Assembly: GCA_032191485.1 (NCBI GenBank)
Contig: JAVDOI010000007.1
Span: 6,892,392-6,956,391, forward strand
Length of the DNA: 64,000 bases
Reading direction: 5' to 3'
DNA from: Leptoclinus maculatus
Lineage: Eukaryota > Chordata > Actinopteri > Perciformes > Stichaeidae
How positions within the stretch are numbered: the first letter of the stretch is position 1; each line of letters opens with the position of its first letter. The notes under the pieces were generated by a model that ran no database searches, was not told the DNA's origin, and saw nothing but the letters and a program-made list of their open reading frames with translations. A program made the position numbers and the translations under genes. Positions 36,101 through 48,300 of this stretch are shown piece by piece.

Positions 36101-38252
36101 GACATACTCATTTCCGACCTTCACTCTGGGATAGCACAGAGCTTTCAGCATGTCAGCGGAGTTCAGACCCAACAAGTAAGCAACCTTGTCAGCCTCTGAA
36201 AAATAATTCAGTGATTTCCATCATGATATGAACAGAAACCAGTGTGATTAAGAACTCTATTTTATCTTAATACTTTTGTTCCCAAGCTACTCACCCTCTG
36301 TGCCATCAGGCTCAGCCTGCTCCTCACGCTGCTTTTGCTTGAACTTCATGTTACCATGGTGGAGCACAGCACAAGTCATCTTGTAGATGCTCATCTTCTC
36401 TTCATTTGTGAAGCCCAGGATATCAATAGCATTCTGAATTCAAAAGATGTGTCCACACAAAACATAATCACTTTAGAAAATGCACTTAAAAGAGCAGTTT
36501 TGCATGTATTGCACAAAATATATTTCAGTAGTTTGAAGTGAAAATCACTCACATCAGTGGCTTCCAGCTCCTCTTTGTCATCAATGCTGGCCACAGCAAT
36601 CTGACCCATACTGCACATGGGGAAGTCGTAGGGGTTGGTTGTGACGAGTCCCAAATCTGGTGATCAAAAAAGGTTACAAATGTAAATACTTTAGCTTCAT
36701 ATGAAAACAGTAGGTGAAATGTTGCAACATCTCAATCTGTTTACCAAGCAGCTCAGGTTTGTGGCCGGTCATTATCTGGAAGAAGATGTGGTAGCCTCTT
36801 TCAGCAGGAAGCTGGTATGTCACTCTAGACTTCTCCAGCAGATCTACAAATATTGTTTATAAGTCACAGCTAGGCCAATTTTCAATTTGAGTCAATTGTA
36901 TGTACAAGGAGTATTATTACTTACATGTCTCAATATCAGCACTAGCCAGTTTGCCAGTTGTGCCGAAATGGATTCTGATGAATTTACCCTGTTTGGAACA
37001 AAGATATTTTTAATATCCCTCTACATGGACAATCAGTAACAAGGCCTCTCACATGTGTAGAAATTGTTTCATACTTACAAAACGAGAGGAGTTGTCATTC
37101 CTCACAGTTTTGGCATTACCGTAGGCCTCCAGCAGGGGATTGGCTGCAATAATCTGATCCTCCAGTGACCCCTATAATCCAGTATTAGAAGCAATATCAG
37201 AAAATGACTTTGGAAAATGTTCCATTGGTAAAGAACCCTGAATTGTAATCATCAGGAACATACCTTTGATGTGTCCCTCTTCTTTTCTCCACCAACTGAG
37301 ATTGTTGCAAAGTACTGGATGACACGCTTGGTGTTCACAGTCTTTCCAGCACCAGATTCTCCACTAGGCATATACACAGACTTATAAGAATTTGATCAAG
37401 ATATTTGACTATCTTCAACAAAGTCAACAATTGTAAATAAACCAAACTTACGTGATCAAGACAGACTGGTTCTCCCTATCTGTTAAATAAGAAACAAAAG
37501 AATGAACTATGTTTCCCTGCAACAGAAACCTCATATCATGATATATTCTACATTGTTGTGATAATAACTTACCAGTTGACATGAACTGATAAGCGTTGTC
37601 AGAGACTGAGAAGATGTGGGGTGGAGCCTCCATACGCTTCTTGCCTCTATAGGCAGCTACACATTCAGAATCGTACACTGGGAGCCACTTGTAGGGGTTC
37701 ACAGTGGCACAGAACAGTCCAGAGTAGGTCTGAAAGTTATCATAGAGATTCAACAGTTAACATTATGTTTCCTAAAAGTAAAGTCATTTTCAATCGTTAT
37801 CGTTCTCCTTAGATAGATTGTCTTACGTAGATCATCCATGCTGCATAACGCTCTTTGAGGTTATACAGCACAGAGGCTTCATTGAGATGGGTCATCATGG
37901 CCATGTCCTCAATCTTGTCATACTTGGGAGGATTCATTGGAAAGACTTCACTTTCTTTAACTGTCTTCTCCTGAAACATGAAATTTGTCACAATGAGAAC
38001 TGATCATATTGAATTCCCAGTTGGCTCTGACTTTATGATACCTACCTCCTGAGTGGTCAGGACTTTGACGGTGACTTTGTCACCGTCTTTCTTGACGATT
38101 GTTCCCTTCAAGTACAGCTCTTTGACATCGGTCACGTAGCAGGCACTCTTGGCATCAAATGGTGCATTTTGAGCTTCAATTCTCTCCTTCGCTGGCTTAC
38201 GTAGGTAAATGGCAGCTTTGCCATACGTGGCCATCTCCGCGTCTGTACTCAT
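27148..38252 (-). CDS. myh: Fast skeletal muscle myosin heavy chain, gene C (complete, multi-exon)
   Basis: Duplicate of gene A with the same exon plan; exon coordinates equal those of A plus 26,303 to 26,308. Start ATG 38250-38252, P-loop GESGAGKT codons 37339-37362, stop 27148-27150. All exons checked keep the length and open frame of gene A. Differences from A include loop 1 (GGEKKRDTSK instead of GGDKKRDTSK), KES for KEA in exon 4, FLKMTERR for FVKMTERR after the IQ motif, LIKNK for LIKGK in exon 23, and CSR-type RAKSRDSGK for RAKGRDSGK near the C-terminus. Same sarcomeric motor role; same GC-AG intron after exon 21. It looks fully functional. Confidence 0.96.
33215..33216 (-). other. Non-canonical GC splice donor after exon 21, gene C
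   Basis: Same context as gene A: exon end GAGAGGAG followed by GCATGT, with frame requiring the join at AG|G. Confidence 0.85.
35795..35995. repeat. Dispersed teleost-type repeat in intron 13 of gene C
   Basis: Same copy as in gene A intron 13, with a shorter C-run (35905-35914 versus 9595-9609), which is the only obvious length difference between the two introns. Confidence 0.55.
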
Positions 38253-38809
38253 GGTGGCGGCTTATGTCTGTTAGATAATTACAAAGGAACTGCAAGTTTA
38301 CTTCTCTGAGGTAATAATATATATGAGTAATCATATTAATCTTTGTTAAAACAAATGTCTTCAAGTCATTTGACTGAACAAAACAGAATTACCAAGTTCT
38401 ATTAAATGGTCAACATATTTCTTTCTTTTGCTAATTAGAAATAGTTTTCCATACTGAGTTGATAGTGATTAGATTAACACTAACCTGCTTTTTTGACAAA
38501 ATTGGATGACTTTGCAACTGAATGACTAATATTTTAATTCCATGTAATTTACATCACTTGAACTTTAAATACATAAACAAATCCACATTGAAACCATGTA
38601 TGTGTATGTTTACAGGTGGGCTTCAACTTTACAACTTTACTTCCAACTTAAGGCTTATTCAGACTTCGTTGTTACAGAGAATACATTTGAACATGTTGAG
38701 TTTTGCCAAAATATTTGGATGAAAACCGAATCTGAATCAGAAACATTTTGCATATGTATTAAATGCTTAAAAAGACAAATTAATCATTTAATAATCATCC
38801 TTACCTTAC

Positions 38810-39006
38810 CCCCTCTCTCTCTCAATAGTATTCACCAATCCTGTTCAAAACAGTTTTTGTTGTTAGAGTAGGTGTAAAAACAAAATCCATGCAACAATTG
38901 ATTCTATTCCTACAACTTATTTCTTAAATGAAGAACGCATTCAAATTGTCTCAAATCTTAAGAGAGCATGATATTACCACAGGCAGGAACTCAGGTCTTC
39001 AGTTGC
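38810..39006 (-). other. Gene C 5' leader exons 1 and 2
   Basis: Exon 2 is 38810-38840 (31 bases, as in A). Exon 1 ends at 38978 and begins near 39006, placed from the TATA box. Confidence 0.65.
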
Positions 39007-39110
39007 ACAAATGCCCTTGTCCTTGAGATGCCTTTATACTGAATCACAAGTTGATGACGCAGTGAAAGTTAAATATGGTATACATACCATGTGGTAAGGC
39101 AGACCGCCCA
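39007..39110 (-). promoter_or_regulatory. Gene C core promoter
   Basis: TATAAAGG on the minus strand at 39031-39038. The upstream block gatgacgcagtgaaagttaaat (about 39053-39074) matches gene A, but the next bases (atggtatacataccatgtgg) differ: the A-type MEF2 match is gone, a tggtatacatacca near-palindrome and a CATGTG E-box appear instead. The two nearly identical genes could therefore be regulated differently. Confidence 0.6.
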
Positions 39111-39750
39111 TCATAAACCATATGTTGTAATTATATCATCTGATGTGATCAGGTTTCAGTTTATATGGCCAGGTCTTGATTTTTGTTTAATCATTACCTC
39201 AACAGAAGTTTATTTTAGGCTCTTGAACACCCTCTTCACTTTAAAGAAGGGAAACTAATTTTAAAATACATCAGTGCTTTGTTTTTCTAAACAGTTTTTT
39301 TTAAGTATAATTTTTGAAAACTTTATTTCAAACTTTGAATTTAACTTTTAACTTTTAATATATTTTAAATTTAAAGAATCCTATTGCGATCAACAATTTA
39401 AACAAAATAATATAAGTAAGTCGTGGATGACTTAAGTAATATATACATAAATATTAGGGGTGTAACGATACGCGTATTCGTATTGAACCGTTCGGTACGA
39501 GGCTCACGGTTCGGTACGCATGACGAACCGAACAATACGTTCATACTCGTGCATTTGGAAATGCAGAAGCTTAAATTGTGGGATATATTATGTTTTCGGT
39601 GGAGCCACTGTTCTCAAACTGGCAACACACATGACGTAACGGACAGCGTGCTCTCTGACACACCCACCACCAAAGAAACACTTCCTACTCCAGTCGGGCA
39701 CTTTGCGCTGTGAGACACGCTACACGAAGCTAACGTTAGCTCGGTGCAAC

Positions 39751-41370
39751 ATGGCTAGTAATAGACCAGGAATAAAAGATCCTCCAATGGCCTACAGGTC
39801 TGGTGTTTGGAGCCACTTTGGTTTCTCTGTGAACTATGAGGGCGATGGTGAGAGAGTGGTGGATAAAAAAACAACACTATGTCGCATTTGCTACACGAGT
39901 GTAGGCTACTACAGTGGGAATATGTCAAACATGTTAACCCATTCACGCCGACATCACCCCAGTGTGGCAGTGGGTGGAACTAAACGAAAACCTGGAGCAG
40001 CACACGCGCTTCAAACTCTCCCCGAAGATTTAAGCAGCTGTTCCCTGCCGATGAGGACTAAAGCGATCACCACGGCGGTTGGTACATTTATAGCCGCGGA
40101 CATGAGACCCGACTCTGTAGTGTAAAACTCTTTATGAACCTGCTGAATGTTATTGACGCCGTTACACTACTCCTTCACGAGCCCATTTCAGCCAAACCGT
40201 AATTCCCGCTTTGTACAAGAAAACAAAAGCACAAGTAGAGAATCACATGTCCGAGGCACCCGCTGCTGCTCTGACAACGGATGCCTGGACGTTGTAGCGT
40301 GTGCGGCTCCTGCCCCGTTTCTAGGCGGGGAAGTCTTTCGCACCTAACCCGGTGGTCACTCCGTCGGCTGTCCCGCCTGCGAGGTTATGTTATCCTCTTT
40401 GAGGTGTCGGGACAATACCTTCGGCCTTTTATCTCACCCCGTAGCTAAATAGTTAGGATTTCGGAATTAATTGTCTTTTTGAAAGTCTTTTACGGCTAAT
40501 GCCCTAGGCGCTCTCAATTGGATGTAACCCTAACACCCGGTATGTAATAGTTATGTACATCGTCTATACTTTACTATTGCCTATTGTGAACATTCTCACC
40601 ATTTATGACCGACACTGCAATGTCTTCACCCATGGAACTTACCTTAAGCTCCAAATGGTAGCTTCTGTCGTCACGTCTGGATCGCACGGTTAGTGGACAG
40701 GGAAGAGGGTTAAATTGTTTTAAAGGACCCGAATACTTGTTTGGTTTCAGTCACTTACTAAATGTAAGGCTGTGTTTTTATTTCAGGTTTTCACACAAAA
40801 TTCACATACAACAATTTCAATTCAATGAAACAGTTACAGTGGCTATCAGAACTATTCTATCATTCCTCTTTATCAGTCTTCACTGAGTTTGTAATGAGGC
40901 ACTCTCCAGTCACTTGCTGGCTTTTCTCCCCCCCTTCTCTCAACTTTCTGCTCTGTTCTGCTGTTTTTATTCTACTCTCAGGCTGGAACGTCCTTCAGGC
41001 TCACGAGTCACTCATACATGAGTCCTCCTTCTTCTTGGGCTGGGTCAGAATGTAACTGGTTTGATCCTGTTAAAACCAGAAGCAGTGTATAAGGCTCGAG
41101 TGACTAGGTTACACAAAGGGTCTAACTCTAAACTGTTCATTTGTTAAATCACAGCTATCAAAAAATAAAACAAGTTATAATATGATGGTTATAAAAAGTG
41201 TAAACACGCTATAGGTTGTGCTGGTTATACTTAGAATTCAAAAGGGTTATAGTTTATACTAGCTATACTTTTATGCTTTCATACTTTTCTACGATCTTTC
41301 TACAACGTCGAGGGCTACACAACGCTACGTGACTGTAACACACATTACCTCACCACTGAATGAGATGAGC
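39751..41370 (+). pseudogene. BED-type zinc finger / hAT transposase remnant, split by an LTR
   Basis: From the ATG at 39751 the frame contains W-SHFGF, C-R-I-C and a following H-x4-H-type segment (NMLTHSRRHH), a BED zinc finger as in ZBED-like hAT transposases. The frame ends at 40123-40125. In another frame LLNVIDA.. and ALTTDAW lead to codons for W-T at 40286-40291, where the LTR interrupts. After it, at 41308, S-R-A-T-Q-R-Y-V-T-V-T continues the same protein, matching the TTD.W.S…Y..VT core motif of hAT transposases. The C-terminal dimerisation part is missing. Confidence 0.8.
40293..41304 (+). mobile_element. Solo LTR nested in the hAT element
   Basis: A 1,012-base segment with ends TGTAG..CTACA and 4-bp duplication ACGT (40289-40292 and 41305-41308). 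Removing it and one ACGT restores tgg acg tcg agg gct, i.e. W-T-S-R-A of the hAT transposase. A TATA-like tgtataagg near 41089 and AATAAA at 41165-41170 suggest plus orientation. The 4-bp duplication fits ERV or Gypsy-type integration. No internal genes remain, as expected after LTR-LTR recombination. Confidence 0.85.
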
Positions 41371-41715
41371 CACGTTCACTCAGGTATACTTCCATCATTG
41401 TTCATACTAAAATTATGATGGAGAAGATGTAAGTAACAATACTACATTAACGTTAAATTTTTTAAGGAGCAGTTTTAGTTTTTTATGCTTCTGTGTTGCT
41501 AAGCAGGTATAGTTCCATCATTGTTCAAAGTCAAAGAATAGCTTTATGATGTTAGTTTTAATGAATAAATATATTTTAAAATCAAGTACGTTTCTCTGGC
41601 ATTTATAGTTTTCTACTGTATTGAAAACGTACCGAAACGTACCGAACCGTGACACCACTGTACCGTACCGAACCGAACCGTGGATTTTGTGAACCGTTAC
41701 ACCCCTAATAAATAT

Positions 41716-42282
41716 ATATATTTAGTTTTTTATTGATTTATTTTTATTTCATTTCAAGTTTTTCAGTTTCATTTCAGTATGAGGCACCATAGCACGAAAC
41801 AAGCACAAAAAGAATAAAAAATTTACAGACACTATTAATGCAGAAAAAGAGATAAATCAATTAAAAACAAAGATTCTTGAAGCACTATCAGTTTGTCCAC
41901 TTATTAGGATACTCGCTTTTTTTTATCTGACAGAAGAACACTGAGTGTGGAGGTTGATTATTCTCTGAAAGGTTGGAATGCACTCTCTGTTAAACATTCC
42001 TGTGACACTCATTAAACTCCTCTCTTACACTTTACATTTTGTGGCTAGATGAGTTTTGATCAGGGCCGAAAGTGAGGGTGTTTCTGAGATGCCAGAGGTT
42101 ATTGAACTGTCTCATTCAAAAGTATTGGCCTCCAAAGATGGTTTCTTAGAGAAAATGTATATTGAATTAAGCCAACTATTCATTCATGCTCATGCAAAAT
42201 GTTCATGTTGGGATTACAGTGACTTGGAGGACACAATTAGATCAGAACAACACAGACAATGCAAGTCAAGATAAAAAACTAT
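41716..42282. other. Remainder of the C-D spacer
   Basis: Collinear with 13148-13661, with about 50 extra bases (41750-41803, ttcatttcaagtttttcagtttcatttcagt) that are missing from the A-B spacer. No gene is seen. Confidence 0.5.
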
Positions 42283-42288
42283 TTTATT
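42283..42288 (-). terminator. Poly(A) signal of gene D
   Basis: AATAAA on the minus strand about 57 bases past the stop. A second AATAAA overlaps the stop codon itself (42344-42349, GAATAAAG). Confidence 0.65.
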
Positions 42289-42344
42289 GTGGTGTATTTC
42301 ACATCATATTTTATGATTAGAAAAAAAACCTCCGCCGAAGCACT

Positions 42345-45300
42345 TTATTCAGCTACCTCTTTTCCCTGTGAAAACAGAAAACAATTATTACATGAAATGC
42401 ATATGAGCCTATACACATCATACTCTGTAATGGTTTTTTCTGTCGTTAATTTTCTGAAGTTTAAGGCTATATCGTAACTTTTTTTCAGTCATGACTTAAG
42501 TGTTACGTGATTTACATTAAAATAGTTGGAATTTCATTCGATTTAATTTTCATCAAGCTGAATGTTAGTTACCTTGCCAGAGTCACGGCCTTTTGCTCTC
42601 AGCTTGTTGACCTGGGACTCTGCAATGTCAGCACGCTCCTCAGCCTCCTCCAGCTCATGCTGGACCTTCCTGCACTTGGACAGATGAACGTTGGCTTGCT
42701 CTTCCTAAAAAAACACAGAGATTGACATGAAGGTCAAACAAATCTGCCATAATATCAAGTTTGCATTGTTTAAAAAATGAATGTTTTGTCCTTACCGCTT
42801 CCTCAGACTGCCTCTTGTAGGCCTTCACCTTGAGCTGCAACTTGTCAACCAGATCCTGCAACCTGGAGACATTTTTCTTGTCCTCTTCAGTCTGTAATAG
42901 ACAATGTAGATGTGCAAGTTAAAATATTTTTAATGGTAAGTATATTGGATTATTTTGTCCTGTACATTTTAACTGTCAAAGTGACTGTACCTGATAGGTG
43001 AGCTCCTTCACTCTCCTCTCATATTTGCGGACACCCTTAACAGCATCTACTCCACGTCTCTGCTCAGCCTCAACTTCTGTCTCCAGCTCACGCACCTTCA
43101 AAACACAATAGGAAAATAATGAAGTTTCCATATTGTTTCAATGTCTTGCTTCAGCTTTGTAAACCTTAACATGACTTTCTTACCCTAGACTCAAGTTTCT
43201 GGAGCTGCTTCTTGCCACCCTTCATGGCCAGGTTCTCAGCCTCATCCAGGCGGTGCTGCAGGTCCTTGACAGCGACCTCCAGGTTCTTCTTCATCCTCTC
43301 CAGGTGAGAACTAGTGTCCTGCTCCTTCTTCAGCTCTTCAGCCATCATAGCAGCCTAGAGGAGACAGCATAACATGTTATTTAACAATATCTTTAAAAAA
43401 CACATTGGAGTTAAAGTAAAAACAAATGAAGTTTAAACCTACATCAGTGATGGCTTTCTTGGCCTTCTCCTCTGCATTCCTTGCTTCCTGAACAGTGTCA
43501 TCCACTTCACCCTGGACCTGGACCAGGTCAGTCTCAAGCTTCTTCTTGGAGTTCAGAAGGCTTGTGTTCTAAAAGATACAATTATTTTCTCAGTTAAATC
43601 ATCACATGCCTGATTTTTATATTATAGTAAACATCATTATTGAATTATTGAACAAATTAAAGGAGTTTGTTTACCTGAGAGTGCAGAAGTCCAACACGCT
43701 CACTGGCGTCCACCAGCTCCTGCTCTGCCATTTTGCGGCTTCTCTCTGTCTGCTCCAGAGCAGCTCTAAGTTCCTCAATTTCAGCAGTCATGAGACCATT
43801 CCTGCGATCCACCATGGCAGCTTGTTCCTTGAAGTCTTCCTGGGCTCTAACAGCATCGTCAAGGTGCAGTTGTGCATCCTAGTGAAAAAATATCATGAAA
43901 ATATTATGAATGCCAAAATGTCCATGTACTGACCGTAGACTGTGGAACAACTCTGTGTCTTACAATACCTTAAGCTGTGCCTGCACATTCCTCAGCTGCT
44001 TCTGGGACTCAGCAGCCTGGCGATTGGCGTGGCTCAGCTGAACCTCCATCTCATTCAGGTCTCCCTCCATCTTCTTCTTGATCCTCAGGGCATCGTTCCT
44101 GCTCCTGACCTCAGAGTCCAGAGTGCTCTGCATGGAGTCAATCACTCTCTGGCTGTTCCTCTTGATCTGCTCCATTTCCTCATCTTTCTCTGCCAGCTTC
44201 CTGTCCACCTCACCCTTGATCTGGTTGAGCTCCAACTGGACACGCAGGATCTTCGACTCTTCGTGTTCCAGAGTTCCCTGACGATATCAAAGAAGGAATT
44301 ATTTATTTCTGCCTTCAATCCATTTATGCTTTTTTTTACTATTTGCAATTTTTTTCAGAAGATCTCTCCAGGAAAAAATATGTACCTCAGCCTCTTCAAG
44401 AGCTGTCTGGATCTCAGACTTCTCTGTCTCCACCTGCTTCTTGGACTTTTCCAGCTCATGGATGCTCTTGCCAGTCTCACCAATCTGTTCAGTCAGATCT
44501 GAGATCTCCTCTACAGATAGAAACATTTGTTAAGCCTTGAAGTGTAAAATATAAATACTGTATTCTAACACACAGATGTGTTGAATACAATGTCACTTTT
44601 AAATTATTTAGAACTCACGTTGAAGATTCTTGTTTTCACGCTTCATGGTTTCCAGGTGATCCAGAGCTTCCTCATAAGAGTTCTTCATCTTGAACAGCTC
44701 AGTGCTGAGAGAACGAGCCTCCTTCTGTGCTCCCTCAAGCTCTGCCTGACCCTCCTCATACTTCTGTTTCCACTCTGCCAACACCTGAATAGCACAATTA
44801 CTACAGTTCAGTTGGTTATGTAGCACTATAGAGACAAATGTATAAATCTATGTCATTGTTTGTATGGCTTGGCCACACAAAGTTAACAATGCTACCTTGT
44901 CAAAGTTCCTCTGCTTCTTGTCAAGGTTGGCTGCCAGACCGTTGGCCCTCTCCACATCAATCATGAGGTCCTCCACCTCACTCTGGAGCCTCTGTTTGGT
45001 TTTGTCAAGAGAAGCACACTTGGAATTCACTGCCTCAATCTGCTCCTCAGCCTCCTGAAGGCGCTGGGCCAGCTTTTTCCTGTTTGAAAAATAATTTGTG
45101 AAATACAAATCGTTACAAAAACCTTCTTCCAGATATTTTTGAATGTATGAAATACAAACAAATACATCATCTGAGACCTTGGATGAACATATGAAAGCAC
45201 TAATGTAATCTAAAATGTTTGCTGCAAAATATGATATTAACTGCATGTAAAATATATAAATGCATTTAAATTCAATTATTGACAGAAGTAAGTTGTGAAT

Positions 45301-48300
45301 CCCTAAAATGCTAAACTTCTGAATTGGCTATCTAATTGTTTGAATGTTACTCACTTGGATTCCTCAAGCTCCTCAGTGCGCTGAATAGCATCAGTCTCAT
45401 ACTTAGATCTCCACTGAGCCACCTCACTGTTGGCCTTGGACATTCCACGCTGCAGCTCAGCCTTGGCCTCCTGCTCCTCCTCAAACTGCTCCCTCAGCAG
45501 ATCACAGTCATGGCGAGCTGATTGCAGTCCATGGGCAAGAGCATTCTTGGCCTGTTTATAAAAATGATTCATGAATTTACAAAATTTCTAAATTCCAACT
45601 CGGATAATTCCAATGTACACTTACTTAATGGTTTCTTACCTTAACCTCCTCTTCAGTCTGTCTCTTCAGCTCCTCAATCTGCTGTGTGAAGGCCTGTTTA
45701 CCTCTGGTCAGCTGGGAGACAAGGGCTTCTTTCTCTTCAATTTGACGGCTGAACTCACCTTGTGTGAAGAATTTCATGATACATTAGTTTATCTTACGTT
45801 TCTCAATAACATGCACAACAGATCATTCAATGATAACTTGTAGATACCATTTTCTGTCAGGAGACGTGCTTTATGTGCACTTGTGTCATTGATCTGACGA
45901 ACATTTTCATCATTCTTGGTCTTCAGTTCGCTAAGTTGGTCCTCAAGAGTACGGCACAGCTTTTCAAGATTTCCCTAATGAGTAAAAGAGAGATGAGATC
46001 ATTGATCAGATTTCATTCATAATATTAAATGGATTATTATCGACATTAATTTGGGTAATAAAATAGCATGTAATGCATTGTGTACCTTTGCTTTAGCCAC
46101 AGCCTCCATGTTGCTGGAGAGGTCATCGATCTCCATCTTGTATTCACTCTTTTCCTTCTCAAGCTTCTGCTTAACACGCTGGAGGTTGTCAATCTGCTCT
46201 CCCAGCTCAGCAACGCTGTCAGCCTGCTTCTTGCGAAGAGCAGCAGCAGTGGATTCATGCTGCAGAGTGGACTCCTCAAGGTCTCGACGGAGCTTCTGGA
46301 ACTCAGCCTCACGCTTCTTGTTCATCTCAATCTGAGCAGAGGTGGCACCACCAGCCTCCTCCAGCCTCTCACTGATCTCCTCAAGTTCCCTGGAGAGGTC
46401 AGCTCTCTGCTTCTCCACCTTGGCACGAGCAGCACGCTCAGCCTCAATCTCTTCCTCCAGTTCCTCAATGCGGGCCTGTTGAATGTGGGTGAAATTTCTT
46501 TCAGTAAACTTTCATTTTTGATACACACATTAGGAAATGGGTGCAGTAATGTTTTCTGGAACAAAATATGTCACCTGAAGCTCCTTGATCTTCTTCTGAA
46601 GCTGAGCACCCATTGACTGCTCATCTTCAATCTTGCTAAGGAGCTGACTGACTTCAAAGTCCTTCCTGTGAGGATTATAGATAAAATACATATAGTTCAT
46701 GCAGTTGACATTCATTTTCAAAAGAATGGTTGTTGTGCAAATTCAAAAAAGTACATTACTTTTTAATTTTCTCATCAGACTGCTGCTTGTCATTCTCAAG
46801 ATCCATAACGGATTCCTGGGACAGTTTCAGATCACCCTCGAGCTTCCTCTTGACTCTCTCAAGGTCCATACGCAGCTTCTTCTCTTGCTCCAGAGAACCC
46901 TCAAGCTGAACAAATAATATTTGTTCACATTTTTATTCATAATTTTTAAGAACAATCTTGCTTCTTCAATCAGAGTGTATTTGTAAACTTACATCATCCA
47001 CTTGCTGCTCAAGCTTGGTCTTGGCCTTGGTCAGAGTGTTGACTTTGTCTTCCTCAGCCTGCAGGTCATCAAGAGTCTGCTGATGAGCCTCCTGAAGGGC
47101 TTTCTTTTCCTTGGTCAACTTAGCAAGGCTCTCATCCTGAGAGGCCATCTCCTCGGTCAGGTTCTTGACCTAAGTGTACAAGAAAGATCTCGTCAATAAG
47201 CGCTAATCATTATCATTTTACTTGATATGATGGTCAGATTATTATTTACAAACCTTGTTCTCAGTGGCATGTTTCTCCTTCTCCACTTTGGCCAAGGTAA
47301 GCTCCAGGTCATCAATATCCTTCTTGAGCTCAGAGCATTCATCCTCCAGCTTTCTCTTTTTGGCAGTGAGCTCAGCATTGATTTCCTCTTCATCCTCCAG
47401 TCTCTCAGTTGTCTCTTTGAGTTTGGCCTCCATCTGAATCTTGTTCTTGATAAGACCCTCACATCTCTCCTCAGCATCTGAGAGATTATCTCCTTCCTAA
47501 TCCATTTAATGCAAATAGACGTCAGCACACCAACAATGAACAACATGAAAAAGCACAACTGTCTGTTGATGTGTACTCACATTTGCTATTTGCAGCTGCA
47601 GATCATTTTTCTCCTGCAGAAGGGAAACCATCTTCTCCTCCAGCTCCTTCTTCTTGGACAGGGCAGCAGCCAAGTCAGTTGTCATTTTTTCATAGTTCTC
47701 CTTCATTTTTGCCAGCTCCTTCTCAGTTTCAGCAGACTGCAGCAGAGGCTTGATCTTGTAGTACACCTTCATCCATGGCCAGTGTTTCACATTCATGAAT
47801 GAGCGGATATTGTACTGGATGGAATAGACGGCTTCCCTGCAGACAAGAAGTAGCTGTTATGGACAATGTTGTTTGTGATTTTTCATACCATCATTCAGAA
47901 TGAGCTATTTTCAACATGCCTCGTCGCAGTCATCTTCACAAACTCCTTTCTCATGAGGTAACCACGGAACATAGCTTGAGTCATGGTGACCAGTGATGCC
48001 AGTTTTTCATCTCTCATCTCCTCAAGGGTACCAAGCAGACCGGCCTTGAAGAACACCTAAACAAACAAAAATAAATTACAGGTAGGATGAACTGAGGAAG
48101 TAAATACTTCACATCATCTAAAACTCAGCATGGTCTGTCTGCAACGACCACTTCTGTAATGGTTGATTGAATTAATACAACAACAATTACTTCCTTTCTT
48201 CCTTTCATTTTTCACTAACACGTTCATATGCTGTCATTTTTATCTATGCAGCTGTCCCAGAATCGCAGCTAAAAAATGTGTTAGCTGCTGTCCCAGGACA

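Larger units (their letters stand above)
39455..41707 (+). mobile_element. hAT-superfamily transposon inserted in the C-D spacer
   Basis: Ends are TAGGGGTGTAACG and CGTTACACCCCTA. The 8-bp target duplication ATAAATAT is perfect (39447-39454 and 41708-41715), and the duplicated spacer at 13140-13147 keeps the single, empty ATAAATAT. Subterminal regions carry repeated cggttcggtacg-type strings. The coding part is a BED-finger transposase remnant, and a 1,012-bp solo LTR is nested inside (40293-41304). Without the LTR and its duplicated 4 bp the element is 1,237 bases, too short for a full transposase. Confidence 0.92.
26901..44976. repeat. Segmental duplication, copy 2 (gene C plus 3' part of gene D)
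   Basis: Collinear with 595-16182. It is about 2.5 kb longer: 2,261 bases are the hAT element with its target duplication, and most of the rest are sequences that fragment B has lost. Confidence 0.85.

Noticed and set aside
40825..41055. Plus-strand open frame of 76 codons in the solo LTR
   Set aside because: It lies wholly within an LTR and is hydrophobic low-complexity sequence; no known LTR protein is expected there.
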